Assembly: GCF_900155475.1 (NCBI RefSeq)
Contig: NZ_FXAM01000001.1
Coordinates: 3,482,881 to 3,546,880 of the forward strand
From: Methylomagnum ishizawai
Lineage (GTDB): Bacteria > Pseudomonadota > Gammaproteobacteria > Methylococcales > Methylococcaceae
Reading direction: 5' to 3'
DNA: 64,000 bases
Shown here: positions 1-8,438 of the stretch, piece by piece
Numbering within the stretch: the stretch's first letter is position 1
Layout of the letters: every line of letters starts with the position of its first letter
Made by a program: the position numbers and the translations under genes
The notes under the pieces: model-generated
What the model was told of the DNA's origin: nothing
The model's database searches: none
The model's input: the letters and a program-made list of their open reading frames with translations, nothing else

Positions 1-36
1 CGACACCGGCCATGCGCAAAAAGCGGGGCTAAAGTG

Positions 37-65
37 CTGACAGCCGCGTGAATTTCCCCTATAAT
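37..65 (+). promoter_or_regulatory. Sigma-70 promoter of the tRNA-Ser gene
   Basis: A CTGACA -35 box at 37-42 and a perfect TATAAT -10 box at 60-65 are separated by 17 bp. The expected transcription start (about 72) lies just before the tRNA 5' end at 77, as expected for a stable-RNA promoter. Confidence 0.75.
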
Positions 66-76
66 GCGCGGCTCTT

Positions 77-167
77 GGAGAGATGTCCGAGCGGTTTAAG
101 GAGCACGCCTGGAAAGTGTGTATACGTTAATAGCGTATCGAGGGTTCGAATCCCTCTCTCTCCGCCA
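77..167 (+). tRNA. tRNA-Ser (anticodon GGA)
   Basis: The 7-bp acceptor stem pairs 77-83 with 157-163, followed by discriminator G164 and an encoded CCA (165-167). The anticodon stem pairs 104-108 with 116-120 around the loop 109-115, with anticodon GGA at 111-113, which reads UCC/UCU. A long variable arm (about 121-139) with its own stem is typical of class II tRNA-Ser. The TTCGAAT T-loop is present. The integrase relic just downstream suggests that the 3' end of this tRNA was an attachment site. Confidence 0.95.
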
Positions 168-200
168 ATCACAGGGCCGAAGAAGCCCGATAAAAACCGA

Positions 201-234
201 AAAACCCGCATGTTTTCTAGCCTGCGGGTTTTTT
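201..234 (+). terminator. Rho-independent terminator of tRNA-Ser
   Basis: A 10-bp stem (AAAACCCGCA at 201-210 with its complement at 223-232) is followed by a T run (229-234). It lies 34 bp after the tRNA 3' end. Confidence 0.85.
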
Positions 235-281
235 GTTGCTCGAAGAAAACCGATAGAATCCGGCGACAGCCGGGCCATTCC

Positions 282-406
282 GGGGGCATATCCGGGGGCA
301 TGTGCCCCTTGCTCTGGGGCAGATGCCCCCAAGCCCCTACCCAAAACACAAATCCATGCCCCCACCCCGCGCACCATGCGGCTTGCGGCGGGCGACCTGG
401 GGGCAT
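282..406. repeat. Five GGGGGCAT motifs upstream of the integrase relic
   Basis: GGGGGCAT occurs at 282-289, 294-301 and 399-406, and its complement ATGCCCCC at 323-330 and 356-363. Two copies extend to GGGGGCATGTGCCC. Clustered short repeats between a tRNA and a tyrosine integrase that carries an arm-binding domain are what arm-type integrase sites look like, but that role is inferred. The 294 bp between tRNA and integrase relic hold only these motifs and the tRNA terminator. Confidence 0.6.
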
Positions 407-461
407 GTGCCCGGCGCTTCCCTATGCTTCACCTGGAACCACGCCTTGCGAGGGGGAACCC

Positions 462-793
462 ATGCCGTTGACCGACACCGCGATAAGGAATGCCAAGCCC
501 GGAATCACGCCAGCCGGGAAGCCCACCGACAAGCCCTACAAGCTGGCGGACGCTGGGGGCTTGTATCTGGAGGTTTCGCCCAAGGGCGGGAAATACTGGC
601 GGCTCAAGTACCGCTTCGAAGGGAAGGAAAAATCGAAAGACAGCTTGCCCATGCCGAGCGGAACAAGGTGCGGGCTTCCTACCACCGGGCGGAACACCTG
701 GCGGAGCGCCGGAAGATGATGCAGGCGTGGGCGGATTATCTGGACGGGCTGAGGCAGGGGGCGGACGTGGTGCCGATCCGCCGCCCTGGATAG
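462..793 (+). pseudogene. P4-type tyrosine integrase relic (both ends, centre deleted)
   Basis: From the ATG at 462 about 55 residues match the N-terminal arm-DNA-binding domain (DUF4102 type) of P4-family integrases, including the characteristic start LTDTAIRNAKP and GGLYLEV. Near 620-640 the reading continues in another frame with the family's C-terminus: RNKVRASYHRAEHL, which holds the nucleophile tyrosine, then ERRKMMQAWADYL, ending at 793. About 300 residues of core-binding and catalytic domain are missing, so the protein cannot be functional. It is the footprint of an element once integrated at the adjacent tRNA-Ser. Confidence 0.85.
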
Positions 794-1024
794 GGGAATC
801 GATCCGATAAGCACCAGGGACACCCTAGCCAACCTTTGGCGTCACTGGTGTATCATAACCAACAGCCGCGCCTAACCTTTGGCCGGGCGAACCATGGACC
901 CCCTTTCACCCATGTTGGCACGGCTCCCCATCTGAAAGGCCAGCCCGAAAGGGTGCTATCTCCATTCCCGTTTCCCGAGGCCGGGGGAAACCCTCGTATC
1001 CATCCCACCCCATGGGGAATAGCT

Positions 1025-1231
1025 ATGTCATCCGTAGCGGAAAGGGTCTATGAAATCACGCGGAATCTGCCGGAATCGAAGGCGGCGGAAGTATTGAGGT
1101 TCGCCGAAGCCCTACAGGCCGAACCAGAGGCCGGGGAAAGCGATTTCTTCGCCCTGGCGGGTTTGTGGCAAGGCCGGGATATTGACGCGGCGGCACTGCG
1201 GCGGAAGGCGTGGCCGGAGCGGTCCCGGTGA
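1025..1231 (+). CDS. Small antitoxin-like protein (DUF2281 type)
   Basis: This 68-aa protein opens MSSVAERVYEITRNLPE, the usual start of DUF2281/VapB-like antitoxins that precede PIN toxins. The C-terminal half (residues about 40-68) is basic and would contact the toxin. A GGGGA Shine-Dalgarno lies before the ATG at 1025. The stop overlaps the GTG start of the PIN gene, the usual TA arrangement. Because that toxin gene is truncated, this is probably an orphan antitoxin. Family assignment is by eye. Confidence 0.65.
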   Translation: MSSVAERVYEITRNLPESKAAEVLRFAEALQAEPEAGESDFFALAGLWQGRDIDAAALRRKAWPERSR

Positions 1232-1350
1232 TTCTCTGCGATACGAACATCCTGATCGAGTTCTACAAGAACAATCCGGCCATCGTCCAAGCGCTTCGGG
1301 CCATCGGGCCTAGGAGCCTGTCGGACTTTCCGATAAAAAGACCGAATTGA
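1228..1350 (+). pseudogene. Truncated PIN-domain (VapC-like) toxin
   Basis: From the GTG at 1228 the protein begins VILCDTNILIEFYK, the first beta strand of a PIN domain with its conserved acidic residue. Homology stops at about residue 27, where the CTAG boundary and terminal repeat of a MITE begin (1310). The remaining codons run through MITE sequence to a TGA at 1348. The other PIN active-site acids are absent, so the toxin should be inactive. Confidence 0.8.
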
Positions 1351-1466
1351 CCATTTTGTGGTCAATTTTGGCGCTTCTACATGAATTTTCGATCATTCGA
1401 ATTCGATGAGTCGCCCAAATATTCGTGTACAAGCGCTTCGCGCTTGGAAGTCCGACAGGCTCCTAG
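1310..1466. mobile_element. MITE with 15-bp inverted ends and CTAG target duplication
   Basis: GAGCCTGTCGGACTT at 1314-1328 is repeated inverted at 1448-1462. Both are flanked outside by CTAG (1310-1313 and 1463-1466), giving a 149-bp element plus a 4-bp target duplication. Inside are a perfect 9-bp stem hairpin (1345-1353 with 1359-1367) and a smaller one at 1430-1446. It has no coding capacity and must have been moved in trans. A YTAR-type 4-bp target is known for IS5-group elements, so an IS5-like parent is a guess. It truncates the PIN gene on the left and supplies the stop codon of the mobA-like gene on the right. Confidence 0.85.
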
Positions 1467-2059
1467 GAAGCCAGACCGTCAAAATCCGCCAGCTTTTCCA
1501 GATCGCCCGGCACATCCACATCGAACAAGCAGCCAGGATCGTCCATATCGAGGCGGACGATGGCTTCGCCCTGGATTCGGAGCAGGTCCCTGGCCCCCTC
1601 GTCGCCCGAGAGCGCGGCCAGCGCATCGAACCACCGTTGGGCGAAACCCACCGGATGGCCGCGCCGACCCCCGTGATAAGGCGCGGCGATGGCAGCCCCG
1701 GCACGCAGCGCGGCAGCGACGCGGCCCAAGGTCTCCTCCCGGAGGTAGGGCATGTCGCCAAGGGCCACCAACCAGCCCCCGGCCTGGGGCGTTGCGCGGA
1801 TACCGGCCGCCAGCGTCGCGCCCATGCCGTTCCCGGCGTCCTCCACCTCGACGATTTCGACCCCGAGCGGGGCGAGCGCCCCGTGCAACGCCGGTTGGCC
1901 GGGACGGACCAGGACGATGGCGCGATCCACCGCCGCCGCCAAGCGCCGCGCACTCGCGGCGACGATGGCTTCCCCGCCGGGTAGCGGATGCAGCAGTTTG
2001 TCGCCACCGAAGCGGCGACCGTCACCGGCGGCGAGCAACAATCCGACGATGGGTTCCAT
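1463..2059 (-). CDS. MobA-like molybdenum cofactor nucleotidyltransferase
   Basis: This 198-aa protein starts MEPIVGLLLAAGDGRRFGGDK, the nucleotide-binding loop (LLAAGxGxRFGGxK) of the MobA/MocA family. GDMPYL near residue 100 is the metal-binding region. MocA-type members attach CMP or GMP to molybdopterin, as needed by the adjacent xanthine-dehydrogenase-family hydroxylase. It starts 14 nt after the XdhC-like stop and is the last gene of the operon. Its TAG stop lies in the CTAG at the MITE boundary, so the original C-terminus may have been slightly longer. Confidence 0.85.
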   Translation of the reverse strand: MEPIVGLLLAAGDGRRFGGDKLLHPLPGGEAIVAASARRLAAAVDRAIVLVRPGQPALHGALAPLGVEIVEVEDAGNGMGATLAAGIRATPQAGGWLVALGDMPYLREETLGRVAAALRAGAAIAAPYHGGRRGHPVGFAQRWFDALAALSGDEGARDLLRIQGEAIVRLDMDDPGCLFDVDVPGDLEKLADFDGLAS

Positions 2060-2073
2060 GGCGTCCGCCCGCC

Positions 2074-3051
2074 TCACGGTTCCGCAACCGCGTCCCGCAG
2101 CGGCACGGCCACCCCGTTCTTGACCGCCGTCATCTCGGCGAGGATCGCCAGCGCGATCTCGGGCGGCGTGCGGCTGCCGATGGCGAGCCCCACCGGCCCA
2201 CGCAGGCGGGCCAGCTCTTGTTCGGAAAGGTCGAAATACCGCGCCAACCGGTCGCGCCGTTTGGCGTTGTTCAAGCGCGAGCCGATAGCCCCGATATAGA
2301 ACGCCGGTAATTTGAGGGCTTCCATCAGCACCATGTCGTCGAGTTTGGGATCGTGGGTCAGCGCCACGACCGCCAGCCGCGCATCGGGTTCCAGGGCGAA
2401 CAGCGTGTCGTCGGGCAGGGTGGTGACTAGCCGCGTACCGGGCACATCCCAACCGGGACCGTACTCCTTGCGCGGATCGCAAACGATGATCTCGTAATCC
2501 AGCGCCAGCGCCATATGCGCGAGGTAACGGGACACCTGGCCGGCCCCGATGATGAGCAAGCGCCACCGCGGACCATGCACGGTAATCAAGCGCCCGCCAT
2601 CCCAGGACAGCGCGTCGCCGCGCTCGGCGGCGGCGATGGTCACGGTGCCGCTGGCGATATCCACTTGCCGCTGGGTCAGTTGGTGCTGACCCAACCGGGC
2701 CGCCAAATCCTCCAATTGCGCTGGGTCGGGCGACGGCTCGACCACGAGTTCCAATGTACCGCCGCAAGGCAGGCCGTAGCGCACCGCTTCTTCCTGGGTC
2801 ACGCCGTAGGCCAAGATAAAGGGCTGGCCGCCGCCGAGACGGTTGCCGCGCATCCGGGCGATCAGGTCGTCCTCGACGCAGCCGCCGGAAACCGATCCCT
2901 CCACCCGGCCATCGTCGCGCAACGCCAGCCAGGAACCGGGCGGGCGCGGAGCCGAACCCCAGGTCCGGGCCACCGTGACCCAGGCGAAGCGCCTGCCCTC
3001 GGCGGCCCAACGCCGGGCCGCCGCCAGCACTTGCAGATCGACGCTGTCCAT
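2074..3051 (-). CDS. XdhC/CoxI family molybdo-enzyme maturation protein
   Basis: This 325-aa protein has the two XdhC parts. The N-terminal domain carries [10 protein letters not shown] (near residue 55) with its conserved Cys, and a C-terminal Rossmann domain carries [14 protein letters not shown] (near residue 170). XdhC proteins bind molybdenum cofactor, help its sulfuration and insert it into xanthine-dehydrogenase-family enzymes. The ATG overlaps the stop of the molybdopterin subunit gene, implying translational coupling, and the MobA-like gene follows. Its client is almost certainly the upstream oxidoreductase. Confidence 0.9.
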   Translation of the reverse strand: MDSVDLQVLAAARRWAAEGRRFAWVTVARTWGSAPRPPGSWLALRDDGRVEGSVSGGCVEDDLIARMRGNRLGGGQPFILAYGVTQEEAVRYGLPCGGTLELVVEPSPDPAQLEDLAARLGQHQLTQRQVDIASGTVTIAAAERGDALSWDGGRLITVHGPRWRLLIIGAGQVSRYLAHMALALDYEIIVCDPRKEYGPGWDVPGTRLVTTLPDDTLFALEPDARLAVVALTHDPKLDDMVLMEALKLPAFYIGAIGSRLNNAKRRDRLARYFDLSEQELARLRGPVGLAIGSRTPPEIALAILAEMTAVKNGVAVPLRDAVAEP

Positions 3052-5246
3052 CAGGCTTTCAGCACCTCGGTATCCAGCGGCAAGCGCCGGACCCGCTGGC
3101 CGGTGGCGGCGGCGATGGCGTTGGCGACCGCCGGGGCCAAGGGCGGCACGCCGGGTTCGCCGATGCCGGTCGGCTTCTCCGCCGAGGGCAGGATATGCAC
3201 TTCGACCCGTGGCATTTCGTCGATGCGGATTGGCACGTAATCATGGAAATTGGATTGCTCGACGACCCCGGCCTTGAACGTGATCGCGCCGCGCAGGAAC
3301 GCCGACAGCGCGAAGCCCACCGAGCCTTCGACCTGGGCGCGCACGTTGTCGGGATTGACGACGATGCCGCAATCGACCGCGCAGACAACCCGGTCAACCT
3401 TGATATCGCCATCGGGCTGGACCGTCACTTCCGCGACCTGGGCCACCACCGTGCTGAACGATTCGTGTACCGCCACGCCCCGGCCCCGCCGCCCGCCGTT
3501 GGTGGCGGGGTCCAGCGGTTTGCCCCAACCGGCCTGTTCGGCGGCGAGTTTCAGCACGGCGATATGGCGCGGTTGCTGTGCCAGCAGCCCGAGGCGGAAG
3601 GCCAGCGGGTCTTGGCCGGCCGCGACCGCGATCTCGTCGATGAAGGTCTCGGTGGAATAGGCGGTGTGGGTCGAGCCGACCGAGCGCCACCACAGCACCG
3701 GCACGCCGATATCCGTGGGCGTGTGGAGTTCGACCCGCAGGTGGGGGACCGCGTAAGGCAAATTGGCGGCACCTTCGACCGAGGTGGGATCGACACCATC
3801 CTCGATATATTCGGCGAAGGGGGAACCGGCCAGGATCGATTGGCCGACCAAGCGGTGCCGCCAACCGACCAGCCGGCCCTGGGCGTCGAGGGCGGCTTCC
3901 AGCGCATGGTGGAAGGCCGGGCGGTAATAACCGGCCTTCATATCGTCCTCGCGCAGCCGCACCAGCTTGACCGGGGCGCGGCCCCCGATGGCCTGGGCGA
4001 TGGCGACGGCTTCGATGACATAGTCCGCGTCCTTGCTGGCCCGGCGGCCAAAACTGCCCCCGGCGTACAGCATGTGGATCGCCACCTGCTCGGGCTTGAG
4101 GCCCAGGCGTTCGGCGACCTTGTTCTGATCGGCGGTTTGCATCTGCTCGCCGTTCCAGATTTCGCAAGCGTCCTTGGTCAGCCGCACCACGCAATTCATC
4201 GGTTCCATGGCGGCATGGGCCAGATAGGGGAAATCGTAGGCCGCCTTGAGTACGCGCTTCGCCGCGGCGAAAGCGGCATCGGGATCGCCTTCCTTGCGGG
4301 CGACGGCACCGGGCGTTTTCACGAGCTCGTGGTAGCGGGCGAAAATCTCGTCGCTGCCGAGCTTGAACGCGGCGGATTCGTCCCATTCGACCACCAGCGC
4401 ATCGCGGCCTTGTTTCGCGCTCCAGGTGTCCTGGGCCAGAACGGCCACGCCGCTAGGAACCCGGACCACCTCCACCACGCCCCGCACCGCCTTGGCCTGG
4501 GTCGCGTCGAAGGATTTGACCAGGGCACCGAACCGCGGCGGGCGGGCGACGACCGCGGTCAACATCCCCGGCAGATGCACATCCTGGGTGAACCGCGCCT
4601 GGCCGTTGATCTTGTCCCCGGTATCCTTGCGCGGCGCGTGCTTGCCGACCAGCTTGAAATCCTTGGGGTCTTTCAGCGTGACATCGGCGGGGACCGGCAG
4701 GGTGGCGGCGATCCCCGCCAATTCGCCGAAGCTGGCTTTGCGCCGCGTGGGCGGGTGCGCCACGACGCCCTCGCCGACTTCGATCTCCCGCGCCGGAACC
4801 CGCCACTGCCGGGCCGCCGCCGCCACCAGCATGGCGCGGGCCGAAGCACCGGCTTGACGCATTTGCTCATAGGAATTGGCGATGGCCGAACTGCCGCCAG
4901 TGCCTTGGGCCTTGCCCCAGGCGAGATTGTTGAAGCGCTTGGCATCGGCCGGTGCGCCTTCGACCCGCACCTGCGACCACGCGGCATCCAGTTCCTCGGC
5001 AACCAGGGTGGCAAGGCCGGTATAACTCCCCTGCCCCATCTCCAGATGCTTGGCGATGACGGTGACGGTGTTGTCGCTGCCTATCCTCAGGAACGCGTTC
5101 GGTTCAAAGGCTGGCGCGGGACCGGGAGCCGGGGACTTCCTAGCCGCGCCGGGGCTGTCCGGCACATAGATAGCCAACGTCAGCCCAGCGGCCTGTTGCA
5201 GAAAGCGGCGGCGGCTTGCGTTTTCAATGCGGATCGTCTGGTTCAT
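3051..5246 (-). CDS. Tat-exported molybdopterin oxidoreductase large subunit (IorB-like)
   Basis: This 731-aa protein belongs to the isoquinoline 1-oxidoreductase beta/aldehyde oxidase group of the xanthine oxidase family. The N-terminus has a twin-arginine signal ([15 protein letters not shown], residues 10-24), so it acts in the periplasm. Cofactor-binding signatures include AMEPMNC (near residue 350), GGSFGRR (near 400) and the C-terminal TGIGEPG with the conserved catalytic Glu. The partner 2Fe-2S subunit lies 13 bp upstream. I start at 5246 because earlier codons precede the Tat motif without homology. The substrate is unknown: family members oxidise N-heterocycles or aldehydes. Confidence 0.9.
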   Translation of the reverse strand: MNQTIRIENASRRRFLQQAAGLTLAIYVPDSPGAARKSPAPGPAPAFEPNAFLRIGSDNTVTVIAKHLEMGQGSYTGLATLVAEELDAAWSQVRVEGAPADAKRFNNLAWGKAQGTGGSSAIANSYEQMRQAGASARAMLVAAAARQWRVPAREIEVGEGVVAHPPTRRKASFGELAGIAATLPVPADVTLKDPKDFKLVGKHAPRKDTGDKINGQARFTQDVHLPGMLTAVVARPPRFGALVKSFDATQAKAVRGVVEVVRVPSGVAVLAQDTWSAKQGRDALVVEWDESAAFKLGSDEIFARYHELVKTPGAVARKEGDPDAAFAAAKRVLKAAYDFPYLAHAAMEPMNCVVRLTKDACEIWNGEQMQTADQNKVAERLGLKPEQVAIHMLYAGGSFGRRASKDADYVIEAVAIAQAIGGRAPVKLVRLREDDMKAGYYRPAFHHALEAALDAQGRLVGWRHRLVGQSILAGSPFAEYIEDGVDPTSVEGAANLPYAVPHLRVELHTPTDIGVPVLWWRSVGSTHTAYSTETFIDEIAVAAGQDPLAFRLGLLAQQPRHIAVLKLAAEQAGWGKPLDPATNGGRRGRGVAVHESFSTVVAQVAEVTVQPDGDIKVDRVVCAVDCGIVVNPDNVRAQVEGSVGFALSAFLRGAITFKAGVVEQSNFHDYVPIRIDEMPRVEVHILPSAEKPTGIGEPGVPPLAPAVANAIAAATGQRVRRLPLDTEVLKA

Positions 5247-5259
5247 GGGGGTAGCTCCG

Positions 5260-5718
5260 TCAAGCCAAGGCCTGGGCCGCCGCGTGGAGGGCGGCGCGGA
5301 TGCGGACATAGGTGCCGCAGCGGCAGAGATTGCCGCCCAAGGCGGCGTCGATATCGGCATCGGAGGGCTTGGGGTTCTTTTCGAGCAGGGCCACCGCGCT
5401 CATGATCTGGCCGGGCTGGCAATAGCCACATTGCACGACATCCAGGCGCTTCCAGGCTTCCAGCACCGCCTTAGCGGCGCGGCCCGGTCCAACGCCTTCG
5501 ATGGTGACGATCTGCTTACCGACGGCGGCCGCCAGCGGGGTCATGCAGGCGCGCACCGGCTGGCCCGCCAGATGGACGGTGCAAGCGCCGCACAAGCCCT
5601 GGCCGCAGCCATATTTGGTGCCGGTGAGCTGTAGCTCGTCCCGTAATACCCATAACAAGGGCGTGTCCGCCGCGGCGTCGACGCGGGTCGCCTTGCCGTT
5701 GATGTCGAGTGTGGTCAT
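5260..5718 (-). CDS. 2Fe-2S subunit of the molybdo-hydroxylase (IorA-like)
   Basis: This 152-aa protein has an N-terminal plant-ferredoxin-type [2Fe-2S] domain (CGQGLCGAC, about residues 42-50) and a C-terminal all-helical [2Fe-2S] domain (CGYCQPGQ, and CRCGTY near residue 140). It passes electrons from the Mo site in the large subunit. It has no signal peptide and is expected to be co-exported with the Tat-bearing partner. The ATG at 5718 has a GGAG ribosome site. A longer in-frame reading upstream is read-through into a decayed dehydrogenase gene. Confidence 0.92.
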   Translation of the reverse strand: MTTLDINGKATRVDAAADTPLLWVLRDELQLTGTKYGCGQGLCGACTVHLAGQPVRACMTPLAAAVGKQIVTIEGVGPGRAAKAVLEAWKRLDVVQCGYCQPGQIMSAVALLEKNPKPSDADIDAALGGNLCRCGTYVRIRAALHAAAQALA

Positions 5719-5747
5719 GGAGTACTCCCAAGTGGTGAAGCCGCACC

Positions 5748-5804
5748 TTATACGACCGCCCTTCCGCCGTCCACCGTCAGGGCGTGGCCGACGACATAAG
5801 CCGC
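5748..5804 (-). pseudogene. C-terminal relic of a short-chain dehydrogenase
   Basis: The minus strand reads AAYVVGHALTVDGGRAVV followed by TAA (5750-5748). This is the typical last strand of an SDR (Y-x-x-G-x-x-L-x-V-D-G-G). Nothing upstream continues the family: the preceding sequence is in another frame and belongs to an alcohol dehydrogenase relic. Only about 19 codons remain. Confidence 0.7.
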
Positions 5805-5844
5805 CCCCGAACCACGCCTGTAGGGTTGGGTATGAACCAGCGAA

Positions 5845-5979
5845 GGGATGCAGGTAGCGCTGGACATGGGGTTGCCCGGTCTTGAGGGTAAACGAGCGGT
5901 TCATCAGCGAACCCATGGGGAATTTGTCGATGCAGGCATCCGGCCCGCGCCCGCCGGTCAGTTCCTTCAGCGCCTCGAC
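5845..5979 (-). pseudogene. Internal relic of a zinc-type alcohol dehydrogenase
   Basis: Forty-five codons on the minus strand resemble glutathione-independent formaldehyde dehydrogenase/Zn-ADH proteins. First comes ELTGGRGPDACID (after the Rossmann fold), then FPMGSLMNRSFTLKTGQ and HVQRY from nearer the C-terminus. In an intact protein these two pieces are separated by several dozen residues, so there is an internal deletion as well as loss of both ends. It lies between the TPR/GT9-like gene and the SDR relic. Confidence 0.65.
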
Positions 5980-5997
5980 TCGGACGATGCCGACGCT

Positions 5998-7362
5998 TTA
6001 GGTAATCGCACCTACCGACCACGCGGCCAAGGCTTGGGCCACCGCCACCACCACCGGACCCCAGCCGCCCTCTGGGGACTGGCGGAACAGCCGCATCGTG
6101 CCGGGATACCAAGGCGAGTCCGCCCGATCCTTCAGCCAGCGCCAATCGGTCATATGGTCGGGCAGCAACACCCAGCACGGCTTGCCCAGCGCCCCGGCCA
6201 AGTGGGCGACCGCCGTATCCACGCTGATTATCAAATCCAGCCCCGCGACGACAGCGGCGGTATCGGCGAAATCGGTCAGTTCATGGCCCAAGGCCAACAG
6301 CTTGACTCCGGCAGGCGGATTCCGCGCCTCGTCTTCGCCCGCGCCTTTTTGCAGGCTCACGAACCGGATGCCGGGCACCCGGCCCAGCGGGACGAGCAAG
6401 TCCAACGACGGCAAGGACCGATCCGCGTCGTTCTCGAACCGGGGATTGCCCTTCCAGACCCAACCGACCCGTTTCCCTGGCGGCAAGCGCGGCGACCAAT
6501 AGGCCATCCGCTCGGGATCGGCGGACAGATAGGGAATTGGCGTCGGGATGCTATCAAGCCGGGTCCGGCAGTGATAAGGCAGGCTCAAGGGCGGCGTCCA
6601 GTAATCCCAGCCCGAGGCGGGCACGTCCTCCGCGACCGAGATGGCTTCATCGATACCGGACAAGGTATCAAACAAGGTTTTCAAGCCGGGATGGCATAGC
6701 ACGGTGATCCGCGCCGCACCCATCCGTTTCAGCAGCGGCCCGTAGCGGCAGAACTGGATCATGTCGCCGTGGCCGGCTTCGAGGCCGATCAGCAGCGACT
6801 TCCCGGCCAAGTCCTCGCCTTGCCAGCGCGGGCAGGTGAAATGCCGGTCCAGGATTCCATACCATTCGCGGGCTTCCAGGCATTCCCAGCCCTCTTCGTA
6901 GCGGCCTTGCCGCAGCAGCCCATAGGCCAGATTGAAACGGGCCTTGGCATAGGCCGGGTCCAGGCCGATAGCGTTACGGAGACAACGTTCCGCCGCGTCC
7001 TCGCGCTGGGTGCGGATCATCAAGACCCCCAGGTTGGACCAAGCCGCTGCCGAATCCGGCGCGAGGGCCAAGGCGTGGCGGAAACGGGTTTCGGCCTCGG
7101 CATAGCGGCGGACGTTCATCAGCAGGACGCCCAGGTTGAGGTGCAGGCGGGCTTGGTCGGGGCGCAGGGCGATGGCGCGGCGGTGGCAGGCTTCGGCCTC
7201 GTCCAGCGCCCCGGCCTGTTCGCGCAGCAAGCCCAGGTTGGTCAGCGCTTCCGGGAAATCGGGCCGGAGCGCGAGGGCTAGCCGGAAACAGCGCTCGGCG
7301 GCTTCGGCCTCGCCCGCCGCCATCAGGCGGTTGCCTTCGGTGAAAAGTCCGTCCTCGGTCAT
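5998..7362 (-). CDS. TPR protein with GT9-like glycosyltransferase domain
   Basis: This 454-aa protein has about four TPR units in residues 5-165 (repeats of the type EAExRFRxALALxPDxAxAxxNLG). The C-terminal 230 residues end in the fold of heptosyltransferase-like GT9 domains (DLIISVDTAVAHLAGALGK near residue 375, then a WVLLP strand). Such proteins are common in Proteobacteria and their acceptors are mostly unknown. The start at 7362 overlaps the stop of the upstream nucleotidyltransferase gene, so it is the third gene of a coupled operon. There is no signal peptide, so it is probably cytoplasmic. Confidence 0.8.
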   Translation of the reverse strand: MTEDGLFTEGNRLMAAGEAEAAERCFRLALALRPDFPEALTNLGLLREQAGALDEAEACHRRAIALRPDQARLHLNLGVLLMNVRRYAEAETRFRHALALAPDSAAAWSNLGVLMIRTQREDAAERCLRNAIGLDPAYAKARFNLAYGLLRQGRYEEGWECLEAREWYGILDRHFTCPRWQGEDLAGKSLLIGLEAGHGDMIQFCRYGPLLKRMGAARITVLCHPGLKTLFDTLSGIDEAISVAEDVPASGWDYWTPPLSLPYHCRTRLDSIPTPIPYLSADPERMAYWSPRLPPGKRVGWVWKGNPRFENDADRSLPSLDLLVPLGRVPGIRFVSLQKGAGEDEARNPPAGVKLLALGHELTDFADTAAVVAGLDLIISVDTAVAHLAGALGKPCWVLLPDHMTDWRWLKDRADSPWYPGTMRLFRQSPEGGWGPVVVAVAQALAAWSVGAIT

Positions 7363-8438
7363 CACGGGCCGGGGCTGGCGGCATAAACGGCCTCCCGCAC
7401 CTCGACCAAAACCGCTTCCACCGCCGCCGCATCGGGTTGTGCGGGCAGGGGGCAAGCGGCATAGGCGGCGTGGATTTCCGCCAGCTTATCGTCGGCGCGG
7501 CGGACCAGATCGTCGTAGTCGAATTCCCCCCGGCGGATGGCCAACAAGAATTCCCGGTCGGGGCGGCGCACATTGACCCGGCCCTCGGTGGCGATTTCCA
7601 AGGCCATGTGCAGCAGGCGGAAGGTGTGCATCATGTTCTTGGCGTCGTAGTGCTTGCCGTGTTCCAAGGTACCCCGATAGCGGGCCTCGTTGCGCTTCGC
7701 CACCCAATCCCAGTATTCCCGATACTCGCGGCAATAGGCCGAATAGCCATCCTTGTTGACATGCAACAAACCCGTCGGAACCCGGTCCTTGGGAATGCTG
7801 CTGAGGCTGACTTCCTGCGCTTCCGCCCCCGAGACGATGCCCCGGAAGCGCTGTTCCGGGCCATCCCCGTGGAATAGCGCGTAACCGTCGCGGAAATGGG
7901 GAATGGCCGCGAGTCCGCAATCCTCTTGCCGCCAGCTCCGGCGCTCCAACCACTCGACCAGGGGCACGCTGCCCTGACCCTCGGCCATATGGCAGAAGTC
8001 GAGCAGGCTTTTACGCCCAGGCTCGACGGGACGGACGATCTTCTTGTTCAGTCCACGCGCCTTGCGGATTTGCGACTGCGCGTAGCCGGCGAAGCTCTGT
8101 TCGCACAGCTTGCTCAGGAATAATTCCGGCGTGAACCGTTCCATCAAGGGATGCCGGTAGCGCAGGCAATCGGGTGGAGTGGCGAGTAATTCCAACAGGT
8201 TGGGATTGTTGCGGCAGAGCAGTTCGGCGTAGCGTTTCAGTTCGTAATAGGTTTCGTCCTGGCTCGGATTGCTCACTTGTTCGGTGTAGCCGAACCCGTA
8301 GAACTCCCGCCGTGGCAGGATGAACACCCCCCTGAGGTCGGTGTCGGATTCGGGCGTGGCCAACCCATAGGCCCGGCTGCCGCTCACGGCCTCCAACAAT
8401 AGGCAATCCCGGTTGCCCCGCAGGCGTTGGTAATTCAT
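7362..8438 (-). CDS. RlaP-like nucleotidyltransferase (first of tandem pair)
   Basis: This 358-aa protein has a polymerase-beta-type nucleotidyltransferase core: GSRAYGLATPESDTDLRG (residues 19-36) gives the GS motif and the DxD metal ligands. The remaining 300 residues are helical and charged. The pattern fits the RNA-repair-associated polymerase-beta family (RlaP, PF10127), which is often near RNA ligases or RtcB. No ligase is visible here. Its ATG overlaps the preceding gene's stop by 4 nt, and it overlaps the TPR/GT9-like gene downstream. The substrate is unknown. Confidence 0.75.
   Translation of the reverse strand: MNYQRLRGNRDCLLLEAVSGSRAYGLATPESDTDLRGVFILPRREFYGFGYTEQVSNPSQDETYYELKRYAELLCRNNPNLLELLATPPDCLRYRHPLMERFTPELFLSKLCEQSFAGYAQSQIRKARGLNKKIVRPVEPGRKSLLDFCHMAEGQGSVPLVEWLERRSWRQEDCGLAAIPHFRDGYALFHGDGPEQRFRGIVSGAEAQEVSLSSIPKDRVPTGLLHVNKDGYSAYCREYREYWDWVAKRNEARYRGTLEHGKHYDAKNMMHTFRLLHMALEIATEGRVNVRRPDREFLLAIRRGEFDYDDLVRRADDKLAEIHAAYAACPLPAQPDAAAVEAVLVEVREAVYAASPGP

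Noticed and set aside
3195-5405. 736-codon open frame on the plus strand
   Set aside because: It is antisense to the molybdopterin subunit, whose motifs and Tat signal are clear. Long antisense frames are expected at this GC content.
5260-5916. Longer 2Fe-2S protein starting at 5916
   Set aside because: The extra N-terminal residues belong to a Zn-alcohol dehydrogenase relic, and the ATG at 5718 has its own ribosome site and the normal family start.
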